A DNA stretch of 64,000 nucleotides from Erodium maritimum (Eukaryota > Streptophyta > Magnoliopsida > Geraniales > Geraniaceae), in assembly GCA_963921825.1 (NCBI GenBank), contig OY997589.1, positions 50,090,546 to 50,154,545 of the forward strand, in the 5' to 3' direction. The notes under the pieces are model-generated. The model made no database searches and was not told the DNA's origin. It worked only from the letters and a program-made list of their open reading frames with translations. How positions within the stretch are numbered: position 1 is the stretch's first letter; each line of letters opens with the position of its first letter. Positions 36,956-48,262 of this stretch are shown piece by piece. The translations under genes were made by a program, and so were the position numbers.

Positions 36956-38783
36956 AATCAACCTCCGGGCATAACCAATGCCTCCAGCAGTTCTAATATC
37001 AACATGCTCACAATCAACCTCTGGGCATAACCAAATGCCTCCAGTAATTATAACATCGATAAGCTCACTTATCCTACGACACTACTAAGTGTCACATGCC
37101 TTTCTATTGTTCGATACGTTCCCGTATCATACGACACCACCCGGTGTCGCCTGTCTTTCTAGTATTCGATAAACCTACTTAACCCACGACACCCAAGTGT
37201 CACATGCATTTCTACTATTAACTTTCCCTAGTCAGGGCCGAGATCCGGCTACTTTTCCCTACCTCTTGAAGCGTGTCAAACCCGATGCTCTTACTCCGGC
37301 AAGGCTTCATAATTTCCGCTTAGCCCCCTATTTCCACGGTAGGCGACACGGTCTACAATTATTACAGCTAACACACTTTTCAAATTGAAAGAATTAAACG
37401 CCCAAACGCATTCCCGGTAAAGTCGATCACTCCCAAACTTCCCAATTACTCGACATTGTCAATAATGGACCCGGAAAAGCCTGATTCGCCCGACATGGTG
37501 AATCTGCCCGGGTTTTTAAAACGCCCTTCTGGGGCTCCGAAAATTCCCGTTTTCGTTTCTACGGTCTTAGAATAATTCAAGGGTTCCTAGGCACTCGACG
37601 GAATCGAGTTCCGACTTCTGAGTAATTTAATTTGCGTTTAAAGTTTCTAAACCCGTCAATTACAACTTTCACAATTTAATTCCAAATTTCGATCTGGGTG
37701 TGGATTAATTACTTGGGGAACGTTCTAAACCACCCGAACTAGAAACCCGAATACCCGAGCATGTGGGCCCCACCCGACCCCCTTTGGCCGTGGGTGGCTA
37801 GGGCCGGTTTGGGGCCGGTCCACCAAGGTGGTGGCTGGTCCTAACTCCGGCCAGCCACCCTACAAAACCGGACAGCCACCATACACGGTGGCCGGAGCTC
37901 CCCCGAGCCTCCGTTCACCGGAAAATGTTCATCTCTTCGCTCCAAAACACCTCCAACGAACCCCACACCTTAACTCATCCATATTCAACCCATTTCAAAC
38001 CATAACTTTTACACCTAACAAAATGAAAATCGGTTAGATGCTCACCGTAGAGAATGACGGTGTGAGCTTGAATCTTCTATCGTTGAGACGATCCAACGGC
38101 TTGATGAACGAGAAACGTCACAAATCCCCCAAGCCTCTTCTCTTTTTCTCTCTTCTTCTGTCTTCCTTCTATCTACCTTCTCTCTCTAAAAACTCTTATT
38201 TTCTCCCTTTTTGAATGTGTGGTCGAACACCTCTATTTGATCTTCTTTTTGTTTTGTTTTAAAACAACAAATAATACTTAAATTGCAAAACTAACCATCA
38301 AGTAGTCTTGTCTTGTTTTGTCCAATAAACCTAACACCACCACATTGGTGACATGTGGCAAGTGGGTCCCATCCTTTTTTTTAAAATATCTTCTAGATAT
38401 TTTCCAATCAGATTCGTGAAATTCGGACGTTTCGGGCCCCGAACGACACTTTTTCTAAGAAATTACGAAACTTCACGGGCTACAAGGAAATGGCTCAACT
38501 AAGACCGCTGCGACGACGGCTAAGCTTTTTGGATCCAAAACGGACCTCGAATCGACCAAAACGTCGCTCGGTTGACTTTTCCATCGAAAAGTCAACATTT
38601 CCCAAATTGGTCAGAAAGTTGCCCTGAGTCCCCCGGAACTCACTTTGGTCGATATCGGGGTCAACTTAAGTCCGGTATGACCCTCGGGGTCAATTTTAGG
38701 TTCAATTCAGTGTTTGCCTAAATTTTTTAAATTTTCCTGTTTTTCGCAGATTTGACTGGCGTTGACCGGGAGTGGTTATTACA

Positions 38784-39731
38784 ATCTACCCCCTTAAAGG
38801 AATTTCGTCCGTGAAATTTATAACAGACGTACCTCAGGAGTCGAACAACGCGGGGTACTTCGCGCGAACCTCGTTCTCGCGTTCCCGAGTCGACTCAGTC
38901 TCGTGGTGCCGCCACTGCACCCGTTCTAAGCGGATAACCTTTCCGCGCAGGACCTGCTCCCGTGGATCCATTTCCCAAATCGGTTTCTCCTTATACGGGA
39001 CATCACCCGTTACCTCGACATCTGCCCACTAAGTGACGTTGGAGGGGTCCGCATATACTTCCGCAAATGGGAAACGTGGATATTCCCAAGCTGCGGTGGT
39101 AGTGCAAGTCGGTATGCAACTGCTCCCACTCTGTTCAAGACCTCGAAAGGCCCGATACACCGCGGGGCTAACCCGCCTCCGCCGCGGTTGAAACGCATCA
39201 GTCCACCTTTCGGACTCACCTCCAGGGATACATGACCACCGACTGCTGACTCGAGAGGTCGGCGCCGTCTGTCAGCATAGCTCCTGCTGACTCTGCGCGG
39301 TCTTTGACCGCTCACGCTTCGGCACGACCGACTCAGCTGTCTCTCGGTCCAGTTCTAGACCCAGTAAACTCTTATTCCTCACTTCTGCCCATCACACGGG
39401 CGATCGACACGGCCTACCATACAATGCTTCGAACGGTGCCATCATGATACTGGCCTAAAAGTTGTTGTTGTAGGCGAACTCGGCTAACTGCTCACGAAAT
39501 CCATCGTGACGTGCCCCCATTTCAACCATGCAACCGACAGTGGCTACAATAACTCAGCGGGACGCTTTCGTTCGGCTCTCACCTGCCGACGAGTGAGGCA
39601 CTGCGATACTAACTCTGCGACCGCTCTCCGCATCCCGCTCCACTAGACATGCCACCTGATGTTGCGCTCCTCTTAGTGCTACCCATGTGCACTGTCAGAC
39701 GCGAATGCTGCGACTCTCGCAGCTCGTCGCC
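38784..39731 (-). pseudogene. Integrase C-terminal and chromodomain-like remnant of element E
   Basis: Next to the 3' LTR lies the polypurine complement (38,784-38,800). The minus strand then gives a chromodomain-like tail (WRHH near 38,905), the GPY/F-type integrase end CIGPFEVLNRVGAVAYRL with HVSHLRKYMRTPP (39,040-39,170), and fragments [15 protein letters not shown] and [10 protein letters not shown]. The chromodomain-like tail and integrase end place the family among Tekay/Del-type chromoviruses. Stops and frameshifts are frequent, and the integrase catalytic core is missing. Confidence 0.78.
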
Positions 39732-40740
39732 TCCACCGTTACGCGGTCTGAACAAACCTTCGTGATACCGTAACTCCCAATTAGCACGACGATCCCAGCC
39801 CTCAGCGTCAACACCACCGGCAACCCTCTCCCGGATCTCTGTCGTCTCGACATCCACTGACTGTGCCTCTATTCCCCGGCCAAGCGGGGTGGGCTGAGCC
39901 ATCAATAAGTACATGGCCAACCGCCGATAATATTCTGCCAGCCCCAAGAAGCTGCGGATCTCGAAAACGCTCGTGGGCCGCGCCCACTTCAAAACCGCGT
40001 CGTTCTCCACCGGATCGACCAATTTATCGTCACGGGACACACCGTGACCGAGGACTCTCACCTCCGCGAGCCAAAATTCGCACTTCTCCAGGTTAGCGTA
40101 TAGTTGATGTGTGCGCAACAGGGTCAGAACACCCCTCAGTTGTTCCTCATGCGCCGCCTCGTTCTGCGAGTAGATCAAGATGTCGTCTACAAACACCACC
40201 ACAAACTGATCTAAGGACATCCAGAATATACTGTTCATCAGATCCATGAACGCTGCAGGTGCGTTCGTCAGTCCAAAAGTCATCACCCAGAACTCGTAAT
40301 GCTCATAGCATGTCCGGAATGCTGTCTTTGCGATGTCCCCCTCTCGGACTCACAACTGGTAATATCCGGATCGCAGATCAATATTCGATAAGCATGTCGA
40401 CCCTCTCAACTGGTTGAACAATTCGTCAATACTCGGCATCGGGTATCGGTTCTTCACCGTAACCCGGTTCAGCTTCCGATAGTCGATGCACATCCGAAGC
40501 TCTCCATCCTTCTTCTTCACGAAGAGTGCTTGCGCTCCCCACGGCGATGTGCTCGGCCAGATAAACCCCTTTTCCCGAAGCTCCTCGGGCTGACACTTCA
40601 GCTCAGTTAACTCTGCTGGCGCGAACCTGTAAGGCGCCATCGATATCGCTGCCATTTCCGGCATCAGGTCAATCCCGAACTCCACCTCACAAACTGGTGG
40701 CAACCCGCTCAACTCCTCAGGGAAGACCTCAGGGAACTCG
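39732..40740 (-). pseudogene. Reverse transcriptase fragment of element E
   Basis: Two frames, 40,712-40,350 and 40,286-39,732, give the RT fingers and palm: [50 protein letters not shown] and [12 protein letters not shown], then a TGA in place of the usual Arg codon. [15 protein letters not shown] and the active site [13 protein letters not shown] follow, then [12 protein letters not shown] and [12 protein letters not shown] is cut soon after; RNase H and the integrase start are missing and the frame joins integrase zinc-region sequence. The catalytic FVDD is intact, but the stop and lost domains make it non-functional. Confidence 0.9.
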
Positions 40741-41420
40741 CACGCCTCTCGCGGTAACTATTGGCTCTGCACGGCCGATACTTCCTTTACTGCGGACAAG
40801 CCGACAGGAGAACTCCGCTCCTACTACCCAGAATACACGAACCTTTCGTGTTGCCTGTTGACACCGTCACTCGTCGCCAGTAACAGTCGGTATTGGCTCG
40901 GCACTTCGCCAGCCAATCCATTCCCAAGATTACGTTAAAGGTTGTCATTTCGTAAGTATCCTTCCCACGGATACACGCACAAGCTCAGTCGCTGCCGATC
41001 CTCATGGGTCCTCGCAGTCTCTCTAAGACCTCGCTCCACTAACATCGTCGTGCCTACCAACTCCGAACACACCCGAATCCTCGGGGTGAGGACTCGATCC
41101 AGCATCAGGGCCTTTGAGCCCTCTCTCGAACCTCCCGTATCGGTTCGCTTCTCTAACTCCGCAGGCACGACAGACCCTAGTCAACACCACATCACCCCCA
41201 ACCGGCGTATCCAGACGCAGGGGTGGACTCAACGGCTCTAAACTTAGCCCCAACATCTCAGCACAACTCGACGAAGCAAACGAGTGTGACACCCCGGTAT
41301 CCAATAAAACTGACGCCTAAATCAGAGACCGAACAACCCCTCCATTAGTCACTCCAGTAAAGTCTAGCACAAACCCCACACGGTCCTCTATGCATTTACT
41401 TATAACTTTCCGCAACCCAA
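40741..41420 (-). pseudogene. Aspartic protease remnant of element E
   Basis: MDTGVSHSFASSSCAEMLGL (from 41,304) is the retropepsin site with intact DTG, followed by LDTPVGGDVVLTRVCRACG and the extra segment seen in B and D. A frameshift lies near 41,080 and the frame resumes to YPWEGYLRNDN (about 40,940) and MTTFNVILGMDWL in the next frame. CTCGTCGCC at 40,870-40,878 is one of the two direct repeats used for the deletion in B and D. There is no gag upstream. Confidence 0.82.
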
Positions 41421-42911
41421 CCAGTATTCGCTACTCGTCCCCTGCGAGAAAAGTAGTAAAGGGGATGAATGTTCTTCTCACCTCCACGGACACCCGTTCG
41501 GTTATGGCATACTAGTAAAGCATTAACGACTTACCGATCTAACCAGGGAAAATCATTACCTCAAAATCGGATACCAAACGTCACACTGCTCACGCTATCA
41601 ACACCTCAAGTACTCGCTCACGTAAGATAAACCTCGAAACGGGGATTACGTTCTCACTTCAGCAACCCACTATTGCTCACACCCTCAATACCCCAATTAC
41701 CCGATCACGTAGGGAAACCTCAACGGGGATCCTACTCTCAACTCAGCAAACCATTATTGCTCACATCCTCGATACCCTAGTTACTCGATCATGTAGGGAA
41801 CCTCAAACAACCCACTCACGTGAAGGAAACCTCAAACCACCCGTTCACGCGAGGGAAACCTCGAACACCCGTTCACCTAGGGGAAACCTAGTTCGTATGG
41901 CGCCACAGTGCACCAACCCTAACCCCTCTCCGTGGTGTGACTCTCACACCGAGGCGCTGTATCACTACCGTAGGTTATTGATGAGTCTCGAACCCAAGAC
42001 CTCACCCTTTAACACCGAAATCACGACCTCGACAACCAACACAAACCTGAACACAGCTACGCGAAACCAACACTTAAACTGCTCAGGGCATAACGGTGGA
42101 ACAAGACAGGAATCACGGATCCGTGACAGACCCCGTCACGGTTGGGGTCACGGAGCCGTGACGAAGGCCTAAAATTCGCCAAAACGCTCTGGTCCGTCAC
42201 GGATCCGTGACAGGATCCGTGACGCTTGCGCATACCTGTTTTCCAATTTCGTTTCAGACTCGATCTTATCTCCTTTTTAACCCTCAAGGCGGTCTTAAAC
42301 GACACACACGCTTGACCACCACTTTAGTAAGCACAAGCACAACGACTCACAGACCAAATCACGTCACTCAACCTCAAATACAAGCCGACAAGGCCAACAA
42401 AATCAAAACACGCCCACCGGGACAACAAATTTCAAAACGCACCCACCGGACCAACCAAAATCAAAACGCACCCACCAGACCAACCAAAATCAAAACGCAC
42501 CCACCGGACCAACCAACTTATACACACGACCACAGGGCCAACCAAATTTAAAACTTTTCTCCCTTTCATTATAAAACCTCATTCTTTGACATCACGTAGC
42601 TACAACTCGGTCCAGGCGTCCCCGAACTACGTTGTACCGACTTGATATCAGCACCGTCACGTTCGACTACAAGAGCGCTCCTGAGTCGACCCGCGAAAGC
42701 TTAAAAATGTTCACGCAACAACAAATAATTAGCATGCCAGTAATAAAATACTGTACATACACACAATCACAAACAGGACTCAAGACACCACGGGTCTACA
42801 CACGGTTTCTGACTTGCGTACCCAACGCACGACGGGACTTTTACTGACTAGACTCTCCCACCTAATTGACGTACAGTCCGAGGTGTGAAACCTTGAGCTC
42901 TGATACCAAGC
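41421..42911 (-). other. Gag-less leader and primer-binding site of element E
   Basis: The leader carries GGGAAACCTC repeats (41,720-41,890), palindromes at 42,112-42,226 including the perfect 16-bp GTCACGGATCCGTGAC at 42,196-42,211, and CACCCACCGGACCAACCAA tandem units (42,430-42,520). The tRNA-Met primer site is at 42,897-42,908. Short ORFs in the repeats are not credible genes. Confidence 0.8.
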
Positions 42912-45767
42912 TGTCACGCCCCAAATTCAGTAAAACCGAACCCGGAACACGAACGTTTAGTTTAATAAAACCTTTTTGAACCTTTAAATAAAAAACTTCA
43001 AAACCACCAATTTAGTTACACAAAATAATCATTTACAACTCAAAAGTACATCCCACAAGCGGACAAAATACAAGGTATACGTCGCTAGACTCAAAAGTAA
43101 ACCCGGACTCCGCTCCCAGCTCTTCAAGCTTCGAGAGCTCACCTAGTCCATCCCGCGACCAGTACCTGTAGGAAAAGCAGCTAGGGGTGAGCGTTCGCTC
43201 ACCACCATGGATAACAGAATGACTACGGCATACTTAGCAGACAATGCCGGTAACACCAACACCAACCCAACACCGGGGACTACAATCCCAAAACTCAAGT
43301 AACCCGACTGACACACAAACTGTCACTTTCCTCAAAAGACACGAAACTCGGACACGTACTGTAGACCCGACACAACGATCACGACCTCTTCCAAGGACAC
43401 AAAGACAACCACGCAACACCCAAGATCACAAAGGATCGCATACCAAACAAGATCACAAAGGATCGCACTCCAGTCAGCTGCTCAGTGCCGGTTGCTAACC
43501 GGCTGGGCTCGAGCCTGTCCCACGCACTTTACTGATCCCTGTCAGGCTCCAGGCAGTCGACTTGTTGGCGATAAACCGAGCTACTTTTCCGATAGCTAGT
43601 CGGAAAGGGAGCAACCCTCCATCGCCTAAGAATGCTCAACCTGCCGATCCCTGTCAGGACAGGCTAGCCAAAGAACGCTCGACTTGTCGATCCCTGTCAG
43701 GCAAGCCAGCCAACCTCCACGCAACCTCCCGACAAAAAGTCGGGTCACTAACCTCAGGCAATCACAATCACAATCACAAGAAAAGTTCAACAAACAGCAA
43801 CGAGACCCGTTCAACACTCCACAGGCACCCATGGCCACCCAAGACACCAACGGAAAAACACGGGTTCTACAACCCCACGGGCACTCATGGCCATCCAAGA
43901 CACACCGACAGTAACTCACGGGCTCAACAGCCCCACGGGCACTCACGGCCTCCCAAGACACAACTACACAATCAACCTCCGGGCATAACCAATGCCTCCA
44001 GCAGTTCTAATATCAACATGCTCACAATCAACCTCCGGGCATAACCAAATGCCTCCAGTAATTATAACATCGATAAGCTCACTTATCCTACGACACTACT
44101 AAGTGTCACATGCCTTTCTAATGTTCGATACGTTCCCGTATCATACGACACCACCCGGTGTCGCCTGCCTTTCTAGTATTCGATAAACCTACTTAACCCA
44201 CGACACCCAAGTGTCACATGCATTTCTACTATTAACTTTCCCTAGTCAGGGCCGAGATCCGGCTACTTTTCCCTACCTCTTGAAGCGTGTCAAACCCGAT
44301 GCTCTTACTCCGGCAAGGCTTCATAATTCCCGCTTAGCCCCCTATTTCCACGGTAGGCGACACGGTCTACAATTATTACAACTAACACACTTTTTAAGTA
44401 AGCAAGCGAAACCCGAATTTAAAGAATTAAACGCCCAAACGCATTCCCGGTAAAGTCGATCACTCCCAAACTTCCCAATTACTCGACATTGTCAATAATG
44501 GACCCGGAAAAGCCTGATTCGCCCGACATGGCGAATCTGCCCGGGTTTTTAAAACGCCCTTCTGGGGCTCCGAAAATTCCCGTTTTCGTTTCTACGGTCT
44601 TAGAATAATTCAAGGGTTCCTAGGCACTCGACGGAATCGTGTTCCGACTTCCGAGTAATTTAATTTGCGTTTAAAGTTTCTAAACCCGTCAATTACAACT
44701 TTCACAATTTAATTCCAAATTTCGATCCGGGTGTGGATTAATTACTTGGGGAACGTTCTAAACCACCCGAACTAGAAACCCGAATACCCGAGCATGTGGG
44801 CCCCACCCGACCCCCTTTGGCCGTGGGTGGCTAGGGCCGGTTTGGGGCCAGTCCACCAAGGTGGTGGCTGGTCCTAACTCCCCCGAGCCTCCGTTCACCG
44901 GAAAATGTTCATCTCTTCGCTCCAAAACACCTCCAACGAACCCCACACCTTAACTCATCCATATTCAACCCATTTCAAACCAAACCATAACTTTTACACT
45001 TAACAAAATGAAAATCGGTTAGATGCTCACCGTAGAGAATGACGGTGTGAGCTTGAATCTTCTATCATTGAGACGATCCAACGGCTTGATGAACGACAAA
45101 CGTCACAAATCCCCCAAGCCTCTTCTCTTTTTCTCTCTTCTTCTCTCTTCCTTCTATCTACTTTCTCTCTCTAAAAAACTCTTATTTTCTCCCTTTTTGA
45201 ATGTGTGGCCAAACACTTCTATTTGATCTTCTTTTTGTTTTGTTTTAAAACAACAAATAATACTTAAATTTCAAAACTAACCATCAAGTAGTCTTATCTT
45301 GTTTGTCCAATAAACCTAACACCACCACATTGGTGACATGTGTCAAGTGGGTCCCATCCCTTTTTGGAAAATATCTGCTAGATATTTTCCAATCAGATTC
45401 GCGAAATTCGGAAGTTTCGGGCCCCGAACGGGCACTTTTTCCAAGAAATTACGAAACTTCACTGGCTACAAGGAAATGGCTAAACTAAGACCACTGCGAC
45501 GACGGCTATGCTTTTTGGATCTAAAACGGACCTCGAATGGACCAAAACGTCGCTCGGTTGACTTTTCCAGCGAAAAGTCAATATTTCCCAAATTGGTCAG
45601 AAAGTTGCCCTGAGTCTCCCAGAACTCACTTTGGTCGATATCGGGGTCAACTTAAGTCCGATATGATCCCTCGGTAATTTTAGGTTCAATTCAGTGTTTG
45701 CCTAAATTTTTTAAATTTTCCAGTTTTTCGCAGATTTGACTGGCGTTGACCGGGAGTGGTTATTACA
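42912..45767 (-). mobile_element. 5' LTR of element E
   Basis: A 2,856-bp LTR with the same ends as the partner at 33,775-38,783 and no nested insertion. It differs from the partner mainly by a shorter minisatellite and a ~30-bp deletion near 44,880, with scattered substitutions. Both LTRs lie in minus orientation, so transcription would run away from 45,767 toward 33,775, the same strand as the transposase gene. Confidence 0.92.
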
Positions 45768-46778
45768 AACATCCTAGTGAAGGACTCGATATCCTCGTGT
45801 GTTACCAGTCCCAGCCCAAAAGTCACAGATTTGTCATAGTTGTCTACTCCTGTAAACGGACAAAATGGCATCGAGTACCTACAAAACATCAATCGTTAAT
45901 AAAGAATAATGTTTACAATTGCTTTTTGAATGAATTAGGGAATAAGAGTAATACTTACTGGTTAGTCCTGTAAGTTGTGTCAAAGGAAACATTATCCCCA
46001 TAAAGCTTGTAATTCTTGATAGCTATTTCATCACACCAGAATAGCTTAGTCAGGCTTCTGCTTGTGTCAACATCGTACTCATAGTAGAATTTGTTTTGGG
46101 CTACCTTCTTGTCACGGAACTGGTCAAGGATTATCTGAACATCACTTCCTCCAATATAGGCTTTCAAGTCCCTGTGGTAGTTGAAGAAATCTTGCTTTAA
46201 AGCTCCAACATGGCTGGGGCCTCCGCGTGTTTCACTGATTAGTCTGTGTGCCTTTGAGGGACCTATTCCCGATCTCTCGCAAAAGTTCATATACTCAACA
46301 TGGTTGCCTTCCATGTGTCGGTTACCTCACATCTCATGTATGTGCTCCGCTCCAACCATAGGGTGGTTATGACCTTCAACAAATTTTGATACTTTGTATC
46401 CTAATTCCTCCGAAACAAATGTGAACCTTATCATTGCTTCACAATTAATTCTTGTGAGCAATCTGTTCCTCATTTTTGTAGTCTTTGAAAGTTGCGGACT
46501 GTTTTGTTCGGGGATCTCACTCTGTTTGGAGCATACCATGTACTTTAGCTTTATGTTGTTTGTTTTATCCTTCTTCTCCATAGACCTTCTTGTAGTGAAT
46601 CCAGACAGTCTAGCGTAATTTTGGTAGAAATCTATCGCCTTATTCAATGTCTTGAATTCCTTACCTACAAACGGCGTTCGTTCAGGCTGGCAGGATGGCA
46701 AGTATATCCTGGTTCCTCCAGCAGAAAACAGAACAGTGTTGTGGAGATCTGATTCTGCAGTACAGTCACTGTGTGTGC

Positions 46779-47197
46779 CTGCAGCTGATATTCATCGAAA
46801 TAAGGATCAGTTTGACGATGTAATAATTTCAGATTGCATATACAGCACACATAGAATCAGATAGTTATAATATACACAGATTGATACAGAGGCAGTAGTA
46901 TATAGTAACAGGCAAAGCAGATTATTCTTCCTTTGCGAAAATAAGCAAGTTAGTTTGCGGATTTTGTACATCTAGTTTGAGAATGTTTCATGGAGGAGAT
47001 TTTATATATTGTTTGAGAAGAAACAAATATTTTATGTCGCTAAATATCGTACAACACAAACTACTGTTTTGAGTACCTAGGCATTCTAGTTTACGAATAA
47101 AAAAACCACCATGATTATGACGTTTTGGTCAACTGAAAAACAGAATTTGCAGCGATTCTAGAAGCAAATCAATTTTGTTGAATGGATCTATACTTAC
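46779..47197 (-). repeat. Motif-rich first intron of the transposase gene
   Basis: The intron between exon 1 (MSSSI) and exon 2. It has plus-orientation motifs at 46,930-47,100: TTTGCGAAAATAAG, TTTGCGGATTTTG, TTTGAGAATGTTTC, TTTGAGAAGAAAC, TTTTGAGTACC and TTTACGAATAAAA. The donor is GTAAGTAT and the acceptor CTGCAG. Confidence 0.7.
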
Positions 47198-47589
47198 GTA
47201 TTGAAGAAGACATCTCGATTTGTGTATTGGATAGCTGTGATAAAATCCGACGATATCAATCAATATATCCGGCGATCTCTATTGCGATTTCCGACGATCT
47301 CACGGTGCGATCTCTCGGTGCGATCTCTGGTGCTATCTCAGGTGCGATCTAAGTTTTTGTTTGGAATCAAGTTTCGAAGAATCATAGTTTCTTTTGATCT
47401 AGTCCGTGATCTCGATTTCTTCGAGAAAACTCCGATCTAGGGTTTATATTTAGGAAATCGTAGAGATTTTTTCGAGAGACTTTCTAACTCTGTGTTTGAT
47501 TCGATTTCTGATTTGTTGTTCAGGAACTTTCCGTTTTCTAATTTGGAGGTTTTATAGAGGAAGTTGGGGTAAATTCGCGCGCTAATCTA

Positions 47590-47890
47590 GGACCGTCGAT
47601 ATATTATTCGCAATGGACGAACCCAATTCAGTTTTGAAAGTTCAATCAAAACAGTTTATTTTATGAGCGAATAGATTCTTTGCGTATATTTGATATTTAG
47701 TTTGCAGATTTTTCATATCAAGTTTGCGGATATTTCATATATAGTTTGCGGATATTTCATATCTAGTTTGCGGATGTTTCATATCTAGTTTGCAGATTGG
47801 TTTATATCTAGTTTGTGAATATTGTCTGTCATGTTGAGAATACAGAGAGCATGGTTTGAGAAAAAACAGCATCTAGTTTGAGAATATTCA
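47590..47890 (+). repeat. 22-bp motif tandem array upstream of the transposase gene
   Basis: Six tandem copies (47,699-47,831; period 22-23 bp) of AGTTTGCGGATATTTCATAT, then TTTGTGAATATTG, TTGAGAATACAG, TTTGAGAAAAAAC and TTTGAGAATATTC. This is the most regular form of the element-wide motif. It lies between the transposase start and helical gene 3. The stretch 47,214-47,590 holds GATCTC-rich 5'-flank sequence with no gene. Confidence 0.85.
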
Positions 47891-48262
47891 TAGATTCATC
47901 AGGAAAAGATGGTGTGTGAAACACCAAACAAAAACATAAAAGACGACATGCATGAAAAAAAAGATACCACTAATCTTCTTCTTGATGTGGCTTAGGGATC
48001 TACAGTTATCTTTTCCGAGGAATTCTTGGTACTCCCTCAGTTTCTCAAGCATGCGTTCTTTGGAAGCTCTTTCTTCTGTGTTCCAGGTAAGGTTTTCGTT
48101 CGTTTCGATTTCACCCAAGAGCTTGACCACCTGCGCATCCATCATCATCATATTGTACTGTATTTTTGTAAATTTAAGCTCCCATGGATGGTGGATGGAA
48201 GCCAAACGCCTGACTTCATCCTCTGCATTCATGTGAGCCCATTCAGCATTCATAGAGGCCAT
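47888..48262 (-). CDS. Small helical protein gene 3 of the giant element
   Basis: From ATG 48,262 (MASMNAEWAHMNAEDEVRRL) the frame runs 124 codons to 47,888. The helical block MMMMDAQVVKLLGEIE, then NTEERASKERMLEKLREYQEFL, matches the layout of genes 1 and 4. The last ~35 residues are hydrophobic and look like read-through. In the next frame the sequence ends PHQEED with TAG at 47,970-47,972, similar to the EED end of gene 1, so a late frameshift probably replaced the true C-terminus. TATTTATAG (48,327-48,335, minus-strand TATA) and the G-box GACACGTGTC (48,533-48,542) lie upstream. No known family. Confidence 0.6.
   Translation of the reverse strand: MASMNAEWAHMNAEDEVRRLASIHHPWELKFTKIQYNMMMMDAQVVKLLGEIETNENLTWNTEERASKERMLEKLREYQEFLGKDNCRSLSHIKKKISGIFFFMHVVFYVFVWCFTHHLFLMNL

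Larger units (their letters stand above)
33775..45767 (-). mobile_element. Gag-less chromovirus element E inserted in the transposase gene (TSD AACAT)
   Basis: An 11,993-bp minus-strand insertion from TGTCACGCCTC (33,775) to GGTTATTACA (45,767), with AACAT at 33,770-33,774 and 45,768-45,772. The 3' LTR is 33,775-38,783 (with a nested solo LTR), the internal region 38,784-42,911 and the 5' LTR 42,912-45,767. It is the most complete of the gag-less copies, keeping protease and part of RT. The transposase reading frame continues exactly across the insertion when one AACAT is removed. Confidence 0.94.
32091..47213 (-). pseudogene. FAR1/MULE-type transposase gene, split by a 12-kb retrotransposon
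   Basis: Exon 1 is MSSSI at 47,213-47,198, then a GTAAGTAT donor. Exon 2 (46,778-45,958) has the FAR1 DNA-binding region (GGTRIYLPSC, FYQNYARLSGF, VEGHNHP) and the start of the MULE domain with VSFDTTYRTN (first Asp); an in-frame TGA lies at 46,327-46,329. Exon 3 starts at 45,878 (PFCPFTGVDNYDKSVTFG), is cut at 45,768 by element E and resumes at 33,774 with FLKAMNGKQP, VTDQDPSM (second Asp) and CMWHIMNKI; an in-frame TAG is at 33,670-33,672. The last exon starts at 33,377 with the MULE end, the SWIM finger FECNCNKLLTTGYICSH and a zinc knuckle CGTCHTMQDHDTRNC, then poly-Lys. Intron phases are consistent at each join I checked. It could bind element DNA and catalyse transposition if intact; this copy cannot. 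A host FRS gene is less likely, given its neighbours and shared motif. Confidence 0.85.

Noticed and set aside
32091-47213. A host FAR1-RELATED SEQUENCE gene disrupted by retrotransposons
   Set aside because: Kept as an alternative but not preferred: it is embedded with a Ulp1 gene and small genes in the same motif-filled block, and its introns carry the same motif, which fits a transposon gene better.
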